From Pleodorina starrii (Eukaryota; Chlorophyta; Chlorophyceae; Chlamydomonadales; Volvocaceae), in the NCBI GenBank assembly GCA_030267565.1, contig BRXU01000001.1, positions 1,364,001 to 1,428,000 of the forward strand: a stretch of 64,000 nt of DNA, written 5' to 3'. Positions within the stretch are counted from its first letter, which is position 1. Every line of letters starts with the position of its first letter. Under the pieces are notes generated by a model that ran no database searches, was not told the origin of the DNA, and saw only the letters and a list, made by a program, of their open reading frames with translations. Of the stretch, positions 44,331-57,501 are shown in pieces. The position numbers and the translations under genes are program-made.

Positions 44331-47276
44331 TCAACGGGCGGCGGCGCTGCCTCCGCGCCGCTTCCCGAACACAACGAAGTATGGGTTGAGCACGTCCTCC
44401 TTGTTGTACACCACGGGGACCTCCTTGACCAGCTCCTCCTGAAAAGCGCAACGGATTGGGACGGTGGGAGGAAGGCCACTTTGTGTTCCTAATTTTTGTG
44501 GAAGCGAAGGATAAGGGCGCGAGAGGACGGGTCGTGGAGGGGAACTCTGCCCAGAGCTTGCGGGCCGTGGGCGGCGACGGCGGCCTTTGTCGGACACGCG
44601 GACGGTTGACGTGCTTATTCGTTAGAGCGGCAAGACATCTTGCTGGCCCCTGCCCGCAGGAATGCCGATGCTAAGAACACGAGATGGGGTGCAAAGACTC
44701 ACTCCGGGGTGTCGGGTGCGAAGCCTTAAAACGTAGCTACCGGTACAAGGGGCTACTAGCGGGGTACACAACATCCAGTTGCGTTCGATGGCGACCCAAA
44801 ACAACGGCGTAACCTCCCATCCTATCACAAAGTGCTAACACAACTGTCAGGGACCGCCTCATGCTGCGTGCGGCCTTAGTCTTCTTTCCATAGAGCGCGG
44901 GCGGCGGGCGCACCTTCCAGTCCTGCTGCGGGTTGCCCTTGTTGTCCTGCTTGCCCGCCTGCAGCACCACGCCGCCCGCCTCCCGCACAATGATGTCGGC
45001 CGCCGCAGTGTCCCACTCGCACGTGGGCGCCAGCCTGTGTGGTCAGGTGCGAAGCGGGTTGGAAAGCGCGGTGGCACTGAAGCGCCCGACCATGCAGCGC
45101 GTGCACCACACATCCACGGCCTTCATACTGCTACTCGTTGCACAGTTGCGACCTTCGAAGCATTGTCCCTCTCGTCGCCGTTTGGCCACTAGGTGTCGGC
45201 CAGGACCCCAAGCCCGCTGCCGCGGCAGGCCCACGACGAGACCGCTGGCGTGTCCCCCGTCGTTATTGAGCTCTTTACGTCAAACACACCGACCAACAAT
45301 CAATCTAGAAGGCCATGGCAAACACACCGCATCCCAACGGTGCCGCCCAGTTCCAACCGCCGGGGATCCGGAGTGCGGCCAACTCAGGTGCGGAGCGGCA
45401 CCCGGGCGCCCTGCAGCGTCGTGCCCTGCCGCCAGGTCCAAGCCTGGCACGGGTGCTTGGCAACGCCGATAAAAGTACATGCGTGCGGAACGTGGTGGCT
45501 TCGTTTCGGGCTTTCGCTTCAGGGCCCTGCCAGGCTGGCAAGTCCGCACGACTGGGGCCCGTTGACTTCGGCGGCCCAGCCCACCCACCTCGGGTAGATG
45601 TGCGCCTGGCCCTCCGCCACCATGAGCAACTTGAGCGAGCTGCCCACCTGGACGAACTCCGGGCTTTCGAACAGCTGGATGAACTCCTGGGGGAGGAGAT
45701 GGTACGGGGCGCAGCGACAAAGCCTAAGCTCCCGTGATGTGCAAAGATGGAGACCCCGAACTGTTACCGCCGCACAGGCCGGCACCGCCACCGTGCAGGC
45801 CAGAGCCCCATAGCCACCGAGTACGGCCGCCGACGAGCGGTGGCTCGAACCGCGCGCGCATATTCAAGGTGGTACCACCACCGCCGCTGTGCGTTACGCT
45901 AAGCTGCGTTGCGACTGCAAGCGGCGCGCCTGTGTGCGGTTGTACGGGTGCGTGGGCAGCGTGCACTTGTCTAGGGTAGCCGATGGCAGGGTGGGATATG
46001 AGGGCGCTGAGTACCCGGTGCCCATTGCTTGTTGTTTGGTTCGGGGCTGCGCCGGGGGCCCCACCGACCCAGATTGCGCACATGCCGCCTGGTGGAGGAC
46101 TGCTGCAACGGCGCCTGGGCGCTGCTTCCAGGGGCGATGGTGTGGACCCAGTGGTGCACGGCTAAATGCCAGCGGGGGACACGTGCCCTTACCGACCCGG
46201 CCACAGGATCGACATATGCCATATGCGCTGTTGCTGTACTGGCCAGTCCGTTCAGTTCTTCGCTGTTTTCGCTGCCTGCAGTAGGTTCGTCAGATAGCAT
46301 GAGCGCACTTGCCCTGAAACGTCCTCCACCCATTCAGTACCTTTACAGGTTCCGGCCAATGTGTGGAACCCCTCCCCGCCGCCGAAAACCTGTCGGCACA
46401 GCCCGTAACACACACCTCGGTCTCCTTGTTCAGGTGGCTGGCGGAGGCGCAAATCTTGAGCCCTTTGTCCTCAAAGCCAAACTCCGCGGCCTGAATTCTC
46501 TGCTGGCCCTCGCTGGTCCGCAGCCACGCACCCTTGCCCTTCACCGCCCAGTAGGTTTTCCCCTGGCACGGCACGTCCACGACGCCCAGCACGGGCGTGT
46601 TGCTGCTCATGAGCGCAATGTTGACAGTGAATTGCCCGTTGCGCTTGAGGAACTCCTTGGTGCCGTCCAGCGGGTCGACCAGCCAGTAGTACTGGAACTT
46701 CTGCGGCCGTAGACACGTTGCACGGCGACAGCCGCTGTAGCAGGTTACTCAACTATGCACCCATATTACAACCAAATGTAGCTTGGGCACTGGATATAAG
46801 CGTACATCTCACCTGTCGCACAGAGTGCGGCGTCATTTTGTTCTCCTCAGAAATGATCGGGATGTGCGGACTGATGTTTTGTAGCGCCTGGCAGATAACA
46901 GCGTTCGCCTCCCGATCCGCTCGCGTCAGTGGTGACGCGTCGCTCTTCATTTGGACCTCCCATGTCGATGCCTGGAGGGTGGGGGTACGTAAGGCTGAAT
47001 CCACTGGTGCACGGGGCCAGCGGTGGCCCTCTCACCTCTATACGCACGCACGCAAATCCCACCTCGCTGTTGTAAATTTGCAAAATGGCGCGGCCTGCCG
47101 CTTGCGCCGTTGCAATCACGTCCTCTACAGGCACCTCGGCCTTCATCTGCAGTTCAGTCCGCAAGCGCCAGTTGTTGCAAGCTCCTGCGTTATGTTTTAG
47201 TTTATTATGATCAAGTTACCTGGACCTCCATCGCATAGTCGGGAACCTCTTCCACGCGAGAAAGTCCGGAGCCCAT
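44331..47276 (-). CDS. CysQ: 3'(2'),5'-bisphosphate nucleotidase, CysQ type
   Basis: Member of the inositol-monophosphatase superfamily that hydrolyses 3'-phosphoadenosine 5'-phosphate (PAP) to AMP, removing the by-product of sulfotransfer. Seven exons on the minus strand: 47276-47220, 47146-47063, 46956-46813, 46700-46416, 45686-45589, 45034-44914 and 44438-44331, giving 298 residues. All Mg2+-site motifs are visible: SPLTRADREAN, the Glu pair in IISEENK (E84, E85), the DPxDGT motif WLVDPLDGTKEF (D104, D107), and CEWDTAAADII near the C-terminus. Other CysQ landmarks are NGQFTVNIAL, PVLGVVDVP and VGSSLKLLMVAEGQAHIYPR. The C-terminal end (NPYFVVFGKRRGG) is also typical. There is no strong transit peptide, so it is probably cytosolic or mitochondrial. 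Bacterial-type CysQ similarity seems higher than plant SAL1, which a tree could test. Confidence 0.92.
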
Positions 47277-50200
47277 TTTTGCTATAAGGTCTTTGACGCG
47301 TAGGCAAGGTTGGTTGGGCAAGACGTGAAGCCGGGGTTATTTGTGAGGTGTCTATGATCAAGTATACAGTTGGGGTTTCAGCACTTTGGGCCAGGCCTTG
47401 CTCTACCGTATACGACATAGAAGGTACAACCCATTCATGCTGCTGTTCGAGGCAAAAACCGTTTCATTTTGCGAAAGCATGACAGATTTCAACCCATACC
47501 TAATTGCACCGCGCTCGACTGCCAAGGAAGCTCCCCTGCAAGGAAGTTCCCAACCACCCAAGCTGTCACCTAGACAGATCACCTAGACAGACACCCATAG
47601 GCCGTCGAAGAAGTCGGCCTTGGTTAAACCTACAGATCAAAACCATTGTGAGAAGAATCATGATAATACACCTATGTGAAGATGACCTTGCGATGTTCAG
47701 TGCAAGGCCTGGGTTCCTCCGCTTTGCTTCCGGGGGGGAAGGGGGGCGACTTGTCACCGGTTGCATGCGTCACCAACATCCCTGGACCATGGCTTGAGCT
47801 CAAAGTGTCATTGCGCGGCTGCCATTACGTATCAATCGTCCCCTCCATGCACCAGTGTCCGGCCGCCGTGGTGTCCGTGTGTCCGTGTTACATACCTTTC
47901 GGGCCTGACGCTGGCTTAGGGGCGCTTTAGCGACCCCTAGCGACCCTAAACGGTGCAATCTCGACCCCAACACGACCGCGTCCATGCGCCCCACTGCAGC
48001 ACAGGCGAACAATCAACTTATGATTCAAAGCCAGTTCTACTGACTGGGTTTTGCGTTCCTAGCAAGGGACAGCGTCCCCTGGGGTGTGTGGTGGCCGCGC
48101 TGGCGATCCACTGGGTCCTCTGGTTGTTACACGATTCATCAAAGGGATGCATTCACTCCGCATCGCTTGCCAAACTCTCAACATCATCTGCAAAGGGGGA
48201 AACCGTGAGCCGTGATGACGGTGCCCGACACCCCGTACCCCCCCCCCCAAAAGCGAAGTGTGTGGCTCAGCGTGGTTGAGGAGGGGCTGTTGCCATGCAC
48301 GAACAGAGGCGGCATCGATCTCCACGGCTCATTCAAGCCCAGCCACAGGTAAAAAAAACTGTAAGCGCTGCAGTCAATGTCTGCTCCGAACGTTACCCCA
48401 ATAGACACCCTTGCGGCCACCGTGCCTTCAGGTGTGCATGGTGTGTCCCGAGCCCGCAGGGTTGCGTGGGCTTAATCTTGAGGGCGTCGTGCGCTCGCCG
48501 TGTTGACGATGTACCGGGGGTCAAAATAGAACGACAGAGAACAACCTACAACTTGTTGTGTTCAGTGTCGCCCAACCATAGAAGTACCTGTAGTCGTTAC
48601 ATCGCGGGGTTGAGCAACAAGCTTACGGGTATGCGGTGTTGTATCATGCCTTCAGAAATGGACCCGCTGGAAGACCAGGTCAGTGTATCTCTACGTTACA
48701 CCCAGGATACTAAATTTATCCCCCCCTCATATGGGGTGTGTCCTCGCGTCCTACGGCCCTCAGTGCCGTCCCTTCCCTGGCGTGGGCCAGATGCCACCGC
48801 AGGCGGATGTATTCGACCCTCGCGTCCTGGTGATGGACCCGCGTCGCACATGGGTTTGAATCCCCTTACCTGCCCCATGCAAGTGGGCGATTCATCTGTG
48901 ATGGGCGGCCGGGCGTAGCTACGCCACGACACAGCGCCTGCAAGCTGCGATATCACCCCCTTCCCACTCTATGTAATCTGCGTCCACCCAGCCCATCGCC
49001 GGCACCAGCAACCGCCGGGTGGCCTTCCGGAAGACCAGCGCGGCAAGCGAGCCCGATGCACAGCGCCCGGTGACCACATCCGCGTCGCCGGACGATCCGT
49101 CACGACCCGCTCCGCGCCGGTCCTCTCGCCCAGCTCGTCGTCATCGCCAAAATAGATCGCCACCGTGTCGGGCAGTGCGTCGTAACCCGAGGGCACTCGC
49201 AGCGGCGGCCTCGCTTTCCCAAACCTCCTGGAATGCCTGTGTTCTTCAACCCAATGTCTGTTGAGATCCGGTTGGGGTGTGACTGTAGCGGAAGCGACCA
49301 GGGCAAAGGCACGCCCAACCAGACCAGACAGCACGAGCCACCCAGACAGGAACAAGCAAACCGGGGGGGAAGCACAACGACCCGCGACCACGTGGGAATG
49401 TTTACCATGAGGGCCCCAAATAGGCGATGGGCCCCGAACACCCACACGAATAGACCTTACAGCAACCCGCAAGCTGCAACCTGAAAAGCCCCCCGCCCCA
49501 GAAGCCCAAAAAACCGGCCGCGCGCTCTGTCCCAAAAGCATCGAGACAACCCTAGTAGGCTGCCCGCAAAAGCCATCCATTGCCATAGTTGCCAACATCC
49601 AATAAGAGCCCTTTCGCATCGAAGACATCGAAGTAATAGGTAGGACGCAAAGTCCGCGAACACAAGGGCCCAGGTAGGGCGTGTCACGCCTGACAACCCC
49701 CCGCTGGCTCTATCCCTCCGAGGGTCTGGAGCCCACTGTAACAACAACAGCAACAATCGGCCCGGTCAGGGTCCCCCGTGCTCATCCGTTCTCAGGGTGA
49801 GTCGCCCACAGTGAAACACCCCGTCAACTATCCCCAAATCCCTCCGCTATGTGCGTAGAAGTGCCTCTTGCAGGACCTTGCTGAGCTTTATTATTAACAG
49901 CCCTCTTCTCGAGGGCTACGATTGAACATAAGGAATGCAGCGCTGCCGTTCTCACCTGGGCTCAAAACTGGTGCAATAGCAGTTCGACCAGGTTCGCGCC
50001 CGCTGCTGCCTCCGTTGACACAACTAAGCATGCTTTCACAGTTGCTCATCCAGTCTCATGTTGTCAATTCACCAGTCCTAGTTGAGTATTGGTATCACAA
50101 GTAACGACGATAGAGCCTACAAACAGTTTGCAGTCAGGTCAGTTGCATGCACCGTCTATTGCTTTGGTTAAGCACTTGATGAACGTGGAGCTGTTCAACA

Positions 50201-50454
50201 AGACTAGCAGGCTTGTCACCTCGCGCTTGTCACGGCGTTTCTGTACGCTGGATCCGGATCCACCAAAAGCTGTTTCGCCCTTCGCAGTCCGAACAGTCCG
50301 CACAAGCCTAAAGTTGACGCTGAGTGACTTTATCCTTTGACTTACATCTACTGCTGACGCCTCTGCTTCACCTCGACCAGCTTACGTGTATCCTAATGTC
50401 CATTTTGTCCTAACGACAGTCTTCTCTTACTAGACTCACAATATTAAAGGCATT
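47277..50454. other. 3.2-kb intergenic region, mostly unassigned
   Basis: Between the CysQ-like start (-) and the TMEM216-like start (+). No complete gene was recognised. It is less GC-rich than the genes. It contains C-runs (48239-48249) and unremarkable frames on both strands. The only exon-like stretch is listed separately at 48916-49205. Confidence 0.5.
48916..49205 (-). pseudogene. possible gene fragment
   Basis: On the minus strand, one frame reads a plausible peptide (SGYDALPDTVAIYFGDDDEL). Just downstream a different frame reads GRCASGSLAALVFRK, ATRRLLVPAMGWVDADYIEW and ends in a stop near 48916. The two frames do not join through a clear splice site, so this may be a decayed or misassembled coding fragment. 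No family is recognised. Confidence 0.25.
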
Positions 50455-51952
50455 ATGAACACTGCACAGCCAATCTCTGGAGCTGTAGCACAACCCGGGC
50501 CTACAACCGGGGGCGGTGCCCAGCCGGGGCAACCCGGGCAACCACCCCAGAAGCCCCGGAGGCGAGTGCTGACGTCTCTGGGCTTCCAAATATTCATCTT
50601 CTTTGGCGGTTGGTGGGACGTTGCATACTATATTCTCAACATCCTCGTCTTTGTGTACAAAGGTGGGTTTCTGGGAGTACGTAGGGGCGACCGAAACCCG
50701 GCCCCAGCCACCCCGTTGCCGCGGCGGCCAGGGGTCCCAACCCACACACGCCGCCCTGAGCCACGCCACGGGCAACATGCGACCCTTCTTTCCACTCCTG
50801 CAGGCCTGCAGCTGCCATACCCAGGGCGGAACTTCGCCATGGAGTTCAGCTTTTCGTGGCTGTGGATCTTGATTGAGGCGCCACGGCTGTTCCTGGGTGC
50901 GCCAGAGCAGGGGAAAATACGCTTTATGTCTTTCGCCGAGGGCCGCTCGCCTTTTGCACCTTAAGGGTTGAGGGCGCCCGCCCCTGCAGCGTGCTGTCTG
51001 CGTATCACTGTGTCCGGCTGCTGTCCGCAGCGTCCAAGGGCAACAAGACCGAGCGCGTGGGGCCCATCGCCTTCAGCTGCGTCCTGGCCATGCCCCTGCT
51101 GGCCTTGTACGTCTACTTCGTGGGCTTCCAGACCTATGTGTAAGTGGCTCAGCAGCAGTAGGAAGAGCAGGAGTAGCTCTTACCGTGGCTTCTAGATCCG
51201 AGGGTTTCAGAGCCATCGGGCCAGCTGGCCGGCTGGCCACTGGCGAATCTCTCTCGGGGGACCATGAATGCCGCGCGGCACCGGTAGCAAAACTAGCAGG
51301 AGGACATGTTCGCAGTGGTGGCTGCGTTACGGCGGTCTCCAGCACCTCAAGGTGGAGCCAGCAGGCCAACTGGCCGGGCGCCGGCCGGGTGCAACAGGAA
51401 CCCTTTCCTGTGCAATCAAACACGACGCCTGTCGGGTCTTGCTGGCAGATATCGGGTCGACATCAGATCGCGGACCACGATTGCTACGGGGATCGGGTCT
51501 TGTGGGGGCAGAGCGGCAGACATGGGATTGACACCTGATCCTTATCCAGCACTTGGGGGAACGCCCGCCCGCCCGCGGAGGCCGTCGATGGAGGCGAATG
51601 AGCTGATCGTGGCTGTGCTCCACTGGTGCGCGCAGGTTGAGGATCGACCAGCTGCTCAACGGGGTCGCCATCGCCTTCATGGCGTTACAGGTACAGCTGC
51701 GGGCATATGGGGGAGATTGCGATGATTCCGCGCGGCAGACCGAGACACCGGGGTTGACCCCGCCGCTTCGACACCCTTCCCCACCACCCTTCGCCGTCTG
51801 TGAACGCCGCACGGTGTACTCTGCCATATCAAGACGCACCGCTCTTGCTGCGCCCCCTTCCCTGATGCTGCCCCCACCCCTGTGCCCGCCTGCAGATCGT
51901 CTTTGCAATCCTGACCATGGTCCGCTTCATCCTGGCCACGCGCTTCACGTAG
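50455..51952 (+). CDS. TMEM216: TMEM216-like ciliary transition-zone membrane protein
   Basis: Five exons, 50455-50662, 50804-50896, 51031-51139, 51636-51690 and 51896-51952, give 173 residues. The first ~38 residues are Pro/Gly/Gln-rich. Four hydrophobic segments follow: IFIFFGGWWDVAYYILNILV, FSFSWLWILIEAPRLFLG, AFSCVLAMPLLALYVYFVGF and VAIAFMALQIVFAILTMVRF. The signatures YKGLQLPYPGRN and FQTYVLRIDQLLNG closely match human TMEM216 (145 residues), the Meckel/Joubert-syndrome protein of the MKS module at the ciliary transition zone. The paralogues TMEM80 and TMEM17 share the fold. The presence of this gene implies that the organism builds cilia. Convergent with PGM3: the stop codons are 218 bp apart. 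Confidence 0.87.
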
Positions 51953-52170
51953 CGCGCTACAGCACCCGCCCCCTTGGGCAACGCGCCCAAGCGCCCTCAA
52001 GGCTGACGCACGTGAATATCAGCAGATAACGAACGAGATCACGCGCCGCGCAAGTCTGCGGGAGTTACGTCCTCTGCCCACCCCCCTTCCTCCCTGCGGG
52101 GACGCGGGCCAGCCCGGCCTGATGAGGCCCAACTGCACGACCGTGCAAACAGCGCGACCGGCTGCGGCGT

Positions 52171-55100
52171 TCAGGGCCGCGGGCCCACGCCGCCGGCCAT
52201 GTCGTACACCTGCACCGCAACCCGCCGCGCCAGCTCGTCCGCCTGTTCCTGCGTGTCGGCCTCGGCATACACCCGCACCGCGTCCTCCGTCCCCGAAGGC
52301 CGCGCAAACGCCCTGCGGTGTTGAGGCGGTGTTGGCAGCGGCGGGGGTGAACAAGATGAGACCGCAGCGGAGCGGGCAGTGCAGTCACGAAACGCTGGCA
52401 CCCGAGGTGGGATCGTCGGTAACGGCCTTCGTAGCCGGCCAGCCTGCAGCACCCACACCAGCTAGACCAATTAGCCAGGCGTGCACGCAAGGCGCTCTGC
52501 CCGGTGGTGTTTAGACGAAGGGTCTCCACACGGTCGAGCCTGGTCCTGGTGTTTGGTAGATTGGTGGTGGTGTTGGCTTTGAGCGGCATGTAAGCGCTGT
52601 GCCGTCCGTTTGCTGGTGGCCCTGTGGCCCCGCGCTGATTGTTCAGTCACGACGACCCGCGACGCAACTCCTTGCCTGCGACCCCCAAAGCTCCCGCTTG
52701 TAACCTCCGATCCCTCTCGTAGAGCCCGAATCCCGGGCGCCGGATTCGGCCGTGTGCCGACGCACACATCTGCCGCTGCGTGCGCAGCTCCCGTGTCTCC
52801 TCATCGGTCACCCGCATCCACGTCATCCCACTCCACACCCACCTGCCGCGCGGGAACTGTTCGACGGTCCGCTGTATGGCGTCCTGGAGGCCGGCCGGCG
52901 TGACGCACACCCGCTCCGCGTCCCCGGTGGTGATGCAGCCTCGGTCCGCCACCTTGAGCTTCAGCTGCCGGCTGGGCAGGTCCGTGTACAGCGCCTGCCA
53001 GTCCCGCAGCGTCCAGCCCTTCCGGCTGCCGGGGGAGGGGGAAGGGGATATCCACGTATACCGATAGGCCGGGAGAGGGGTTCGGGGGGAGGTATGGGGT
53101 TCTGGCGGGAGGGCGCCTTCATGCAAGGTGCCAATTGGACATGACGCGCACAGGCGGCCAGCGCCCGTGCTGCCGCCGCGACACGTGTGGGCGGAGTGTT
53201 GTGCGGCCGCCGCGTCGGCACTCGGCAGGCGGCCAGGCGGCCGGGCATGAACGGTAACATCCCCTCACCCCTTCTGGCACTCGGCCTTGACCTGCACCCC
53301 GAACGAAGTCCATCTTGCAGTTGACCCCAGCAGCGGACCCCACCTGAAGACCTGATGCAGACCGCACCTGACATTGCTGCTTGCGGCGAAACCCAAACCC
53401 AAACCCTGCTTTGTGCCGGGCGGCCGGGCCGGGCCGCTTCAGCCCAGGAGTTGCACGGCCTGCCGGCCGGCCCAGCAGATGCGGTACACGTTACACGGTC
53501 CCCTCTGCGCCGCGCCGCGCACCTGAGTATGAGCTCCACTAGCAGTACGCCGCTGATTGCGTCGCCCACCGTTTGGTTGATGAGCCCCGACAGCAGCAAC
53601 AGCTCCCGCGCCGCCGGACTGCCCTCCGCCGCCTGGAGACGGACAAGGGCAAAGGCAGCGGGGTGCTAAAGAACAAAAGAAGGAACCGGAGCGGCGGGAC
53701 GGAGGCGGCGAGCGCGGGGAGGGCCGGGCGGCCGCAAGCAGCACAGCGTCACAGCGGCCTTAAAGCGGGAGCTTTGGCAGCCAGGTATGACCTGGCCGTA
53801 CAGGGGGCCGCAACGGCCGCACGGATAGGGGCGCGTGCCGCAACCTCTCGTCCAGAGGGCTTTTGTCGCCCGATCAGGCCGGCGTGTGCCGTGCGCTGCG
53901 ATAGGTCGCGGCCCACTCCGCGCGGGATGCGCACTCAGCCGAATTCCCCTTCTTCCCATAAAAGCACGCCGACAGGCGGGCACACGCACGCAAGCAGCCG
54001 TTTGCGGAGCAGGGCCCTGTCGCCTTGTCGCGCCGTCCTCAAATCGCAATGGTCGCCTCCATGGCTCAGTGGGCATGGCCGCCGGGCGCGGAAGGGCTGC
54101 GCGCCAGTGTTGGCGGCGTACCCGCATCCCGCAATCAATCCCTTTCACAAGGTCGTGTACCCTGGAGGCACGGTGTCTACCGGCACGACGGGCGCCTTCC
54201 TCCCTGCCCGCCAGCCCCCGCGGATGTCCGCCGCTGCCGCGTGCCCGCACACACGGGACGCCCACACACACGGGACGCCCACACAACCACACAGGGCGCA
54301 CCGCTCTGAGCCGGGTCAGCAGTTGCTCCGAGAAGAGCACCGTGCCGTGGCCGTTGGACTCAAAGTAGATGCCCAGGTCGGCGCTGTGAGCCGCCTCGTG
54401 CAGATACTTGACACCTGGAGGCGGCGGCAGAGAACAAGGGAGCAAGGGGGCACAGTCGGCACAGGGCAAGCGGCCCGCGGCGCGGGTGGGGCGGGGGGCG
54501 ATGCGGGGGCGGAGGGTGGGGGTAGAGGTGGGGGCCGGGTGGGTCTAAGGGGGCTTCACAAAGGCGGCTGAGTCAGCATGTCGCGTGCCCCTTTGTTCCC
54601 GCCGCCCACTGCAACCTTCCATGAACCGCCTGCAGCCGTAACCTGCAGCGCCGGAGGTGCTGCTGCTGCTGCTGCTGTTGGAACGTGGACGTGTTTCTGC
54701 GCACTGAGAGCGGTCCCGGGCCTCAATCACAACATCACAGGAGGCAGCGCGCCAGCGCCGCAGTGGACATGTAAGGTAGTGCGGTGCACAACATGCGCCT
54801 GCCCCTGCTGCACCAGGCGTGTGTCTGGCACCGCGTCCGGCGCCCCGCCCCGCAGACGGCATCGGCCGCATGCCCCCGGCGAGGCGAGCGCGCAGAGGGC
54901 AGCAGGACAGCACGGGCTGCCTGGCTACCTTGTCATCGCACGTAGGCGAGTCCGTTGGGCTCCGAAACCTCGCAGTACCCACGGGATGGCGGGAAAGAGG
55001 TTTGGGGGTTGAAGGCCCGCAGGCGGCATCGCAGGCCCGTGGGGTCTTGGGCCGCGTGAGGCCCTTTCTGCGCTCGCTCCTCGTCAGACCCCGCCCGGAC

Positions 55101-57501
55101 CGCCTCATTGCGGGTCAGGTCTCCCACCCGGGTCAATTTCATCTTTTTGGCAAACCCAGATCAGATCCCACCCGTCCACCCGCCCTCTCAACCCACCCAC
55201 CCACCCACACACCCACCTGTGGGGGTGCACACGGTGGGCAGTCGCAGCACGTCCCGCAGGTACGCCGTGGCGGCCCCGTTCGCGTAGGCCGTCTGCACGC
55301 AGCACACCTGTCCGCGGGCGGGGCAGGGTGTTAGGGTGTTTTCTGAGTGCAATGCGATGTGAGGGGGCCTGGTCAAGGGGGAGGGAGCTTGCCGCAAACA
55401 CAAGGGAGGGTGGTTGTATATGTGCAACCATAACACATGGGGGAGAGCTAATATACACGTTGTGGCAGAGATGCCAGCGCACCAGCTGCTGCTACAGCTG
55501 CAGCTGTTTGTGTTTCATGGGGTATTCGCACTCCATGCATGCCCCGTTCGTGACGACCGTCCGTGACCTGCAGCGCATCGCACCCGACATAATACACACA
55601 CACACATGCCACCCACACCACGACTCCGCCACGGTCCCAGCCTCCCGCCTTGGCGACCAACGTCCATGTGTGCACCGACCAGCGCCTGACGCTTATTCCG
55701 CCCGCCGCCGCCGCCACCTGCACGCGCGCGCGCCGCCGCGCTTTACAGGCTGCCCCACACCCGCCCCCGGCTACTCCCGCCCAGCCGCCCGCCTCCGCAC
55801 CTGTATCCCTTCCAACAGCTCCGACGGCAGCTGGTTCAGGATGTCCCCAATGTACACCGCCGCCAACATCGCCACCTTGTCGCCATCCAACAACGAAATG
55901 CCTGCCGGCGCAGCCGCCGTTCCCGCCTCCGTCGCCGTCCCCGCATCGCCGCCGCCGCCTCCGACGGGGCTGAAGTAGACCAGTCGATCGGCGTCGCCGT
56001 CCACGCTGCAGCACCTGAGGTGCGGCGGCGGCGGCGGGGGGGGCCCTGAGGGCTGAGCTTTCAAATGGCGCCTTGCCCCTGGCGTGTGCGGATGGCGCGA
56101 CTGGGCGGGAATGCCGCGGTGCGGCACGCGCGGCATTGCCATTGCCATTGCAATTGCGACGCCATTGCCATTGCCGCTGCCGCGGGATCGCGGACTGTCA
56201 TGTCAACACGGATGGACGCCTGGGGACAGCGCACGCACGCACGCACAGGCCGAGGCCGCCCCAATCCTCCAGTCTGTCTACGTCTACTAAGGATCCGCCC
56301 CTGGCCGATCCGCCCCTGGCCGATCCGCCCCTGGCCGATCCGCCCCTGGCCGATCCGCCCCTGGCCGATCCGCCCCTGGGTACACACACACGCCCCTGGG
56401 TACACACACACCGGTACCCGCCCGACAGCTGCCCTACACCTGTATCTTCTACATCAAGAGCCACCGAGCAGCCACTGGGGAGCACACGTCCCGCCCCGCG
56501 CTGCCCCGCGCTACCCCGACGACCTCCAGCCCGCCCCCGCGCGCCCCGACCAGACTCGGGCCCGCTTCCACCCCCGCCCCAGCGCACCTCGCGCCTGCGG
56601 GAACGTCGTCAAAGTCTGTCGGCGGCAGGCGATCCTTCTGCACGAAGTCCGCGCCGCACCGGTGGTTGAGCTGCCCGCCGCGCGCCGGGTCGCCCGTGTT
56701 CCGCAGCCGCAGCTCCACGCCAAGCCGCTGCAGCGCCGGAACCAGTCGCTGGATCTGCTCCGCGCCGACGCCGTTTGCGCAGTCCACGTATAACGTGCCG
56801 CCACTGCCGCTGCCGCCGCTGTCACTGCCGCCGGCGGCAGTGCCGTCGGCCGGCTGCTGCAGCAGCGGCGGTGGCGTTAGCTCGGAGAAGGCGCCTAGGA
56901 TTGCGTCAAAGTAGACCTGGAGCTCCGGGAGCGCCGGTCCCGGGCCGTCTTGCGACGGCGTGAGCTGGTTGGCGGCGCGGACGAGAAAGTGCAGCTGCGG
57001 CGTCGTCACGCAGCCGTACGAGCGCGCATGCACATTGAGGGCGCGCACGCCGGCCAGCGCCGCTGCGAGGAGCTCCGGCGCGCTGGGGCGCGTGTCGTGG
57101 CCGACGAGAACGGCGAGGGTCTGGGGCGAACTGCAGGACGCCTGTTCGCCCAGAACGCGGTCCCGGAGCACCGCGACGACGGCATCGTCATCGTCGCAGT
57201 TCGCCAGCTCGGCCGCGACGGCCTCGAAGCTCTGGGGCATCATGCCACCGTCGGGATCTACCATCTTTACGCCGTTGTCCTCCACGGGGTTATGCGAAGC
57301 GGTGATCATGAGCCCGGTATGCGCGTTGAGCAGGATGGCGCGCGCTGCCGCGAGCAAGCCGCACCGGAACACAGTCGACGGCAGCAGGCTGGCATTTGCC
57401 CTAAAGCCCGCTGTACCGTAGCTGGGATGGAAATTGGCAGGTTTTGTGTAGGCCGACGAGGCCCTCCGCAGAGTGTCTGGGTCGAACACTTGCGGAGACA
57501 T
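52171..57501 (-). CDS. PGM3: phosphoacetylglucosamine mutase
   Basis: Interconverts GlcNAc-6-phosphate and GlcNAc-1-phosphate, the step before UDP-GlcNAc synthesis. Seven exons on the minus strand: 57501-56588, 56014-55801, 55307-55217, 54414-54302, 53632-53523, 53025-52843 and 52312-52171, giving 588 residues (human PGM3 542). All phosphohexomutase motifs are present: the active-site serine loop MITASHNP (S69), the metal loop [11 protein letters not shown] (D310, D312, D314), the sugar-binding loop [10 protein letters not shown], and the C-terminal phosphate-binding loop [17 protein letters not shown]. Further landmarks are the N-terminal [40 protein letters not shown] and the end MAGGVGPRP. 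Alga-specific Gly/Ser-rich inserts near residue 235 and Gly/Ala-rich inserts near 325 explain the extra length. The start is divergent from the TIC20-like gene 237 bp away. Confidence 0.95.
56292..56410. repeat. 15-bp and 20-bp tandem repeats in PGM3 intron 1
   Basis: Six copies of GATCCGCCCCTGGCC (15 bp) at 56292-56381 grade into two copies of CGCCCCTGGGTACACACACA (20 bp) at 56371-56410. A GCCATT-rich stretch lies nearby at 56140-56180. All are intronic. Confidence 0.9.

Noticed and set aside
48840..48880. tRNA-like T-arm (GGGTTTGAATCCCC)
   Set aside because: No matching acceptor stem, D-arm or anticodon arm upstream, and the T-loop has TTTGAAT rather than TTCGAAT.
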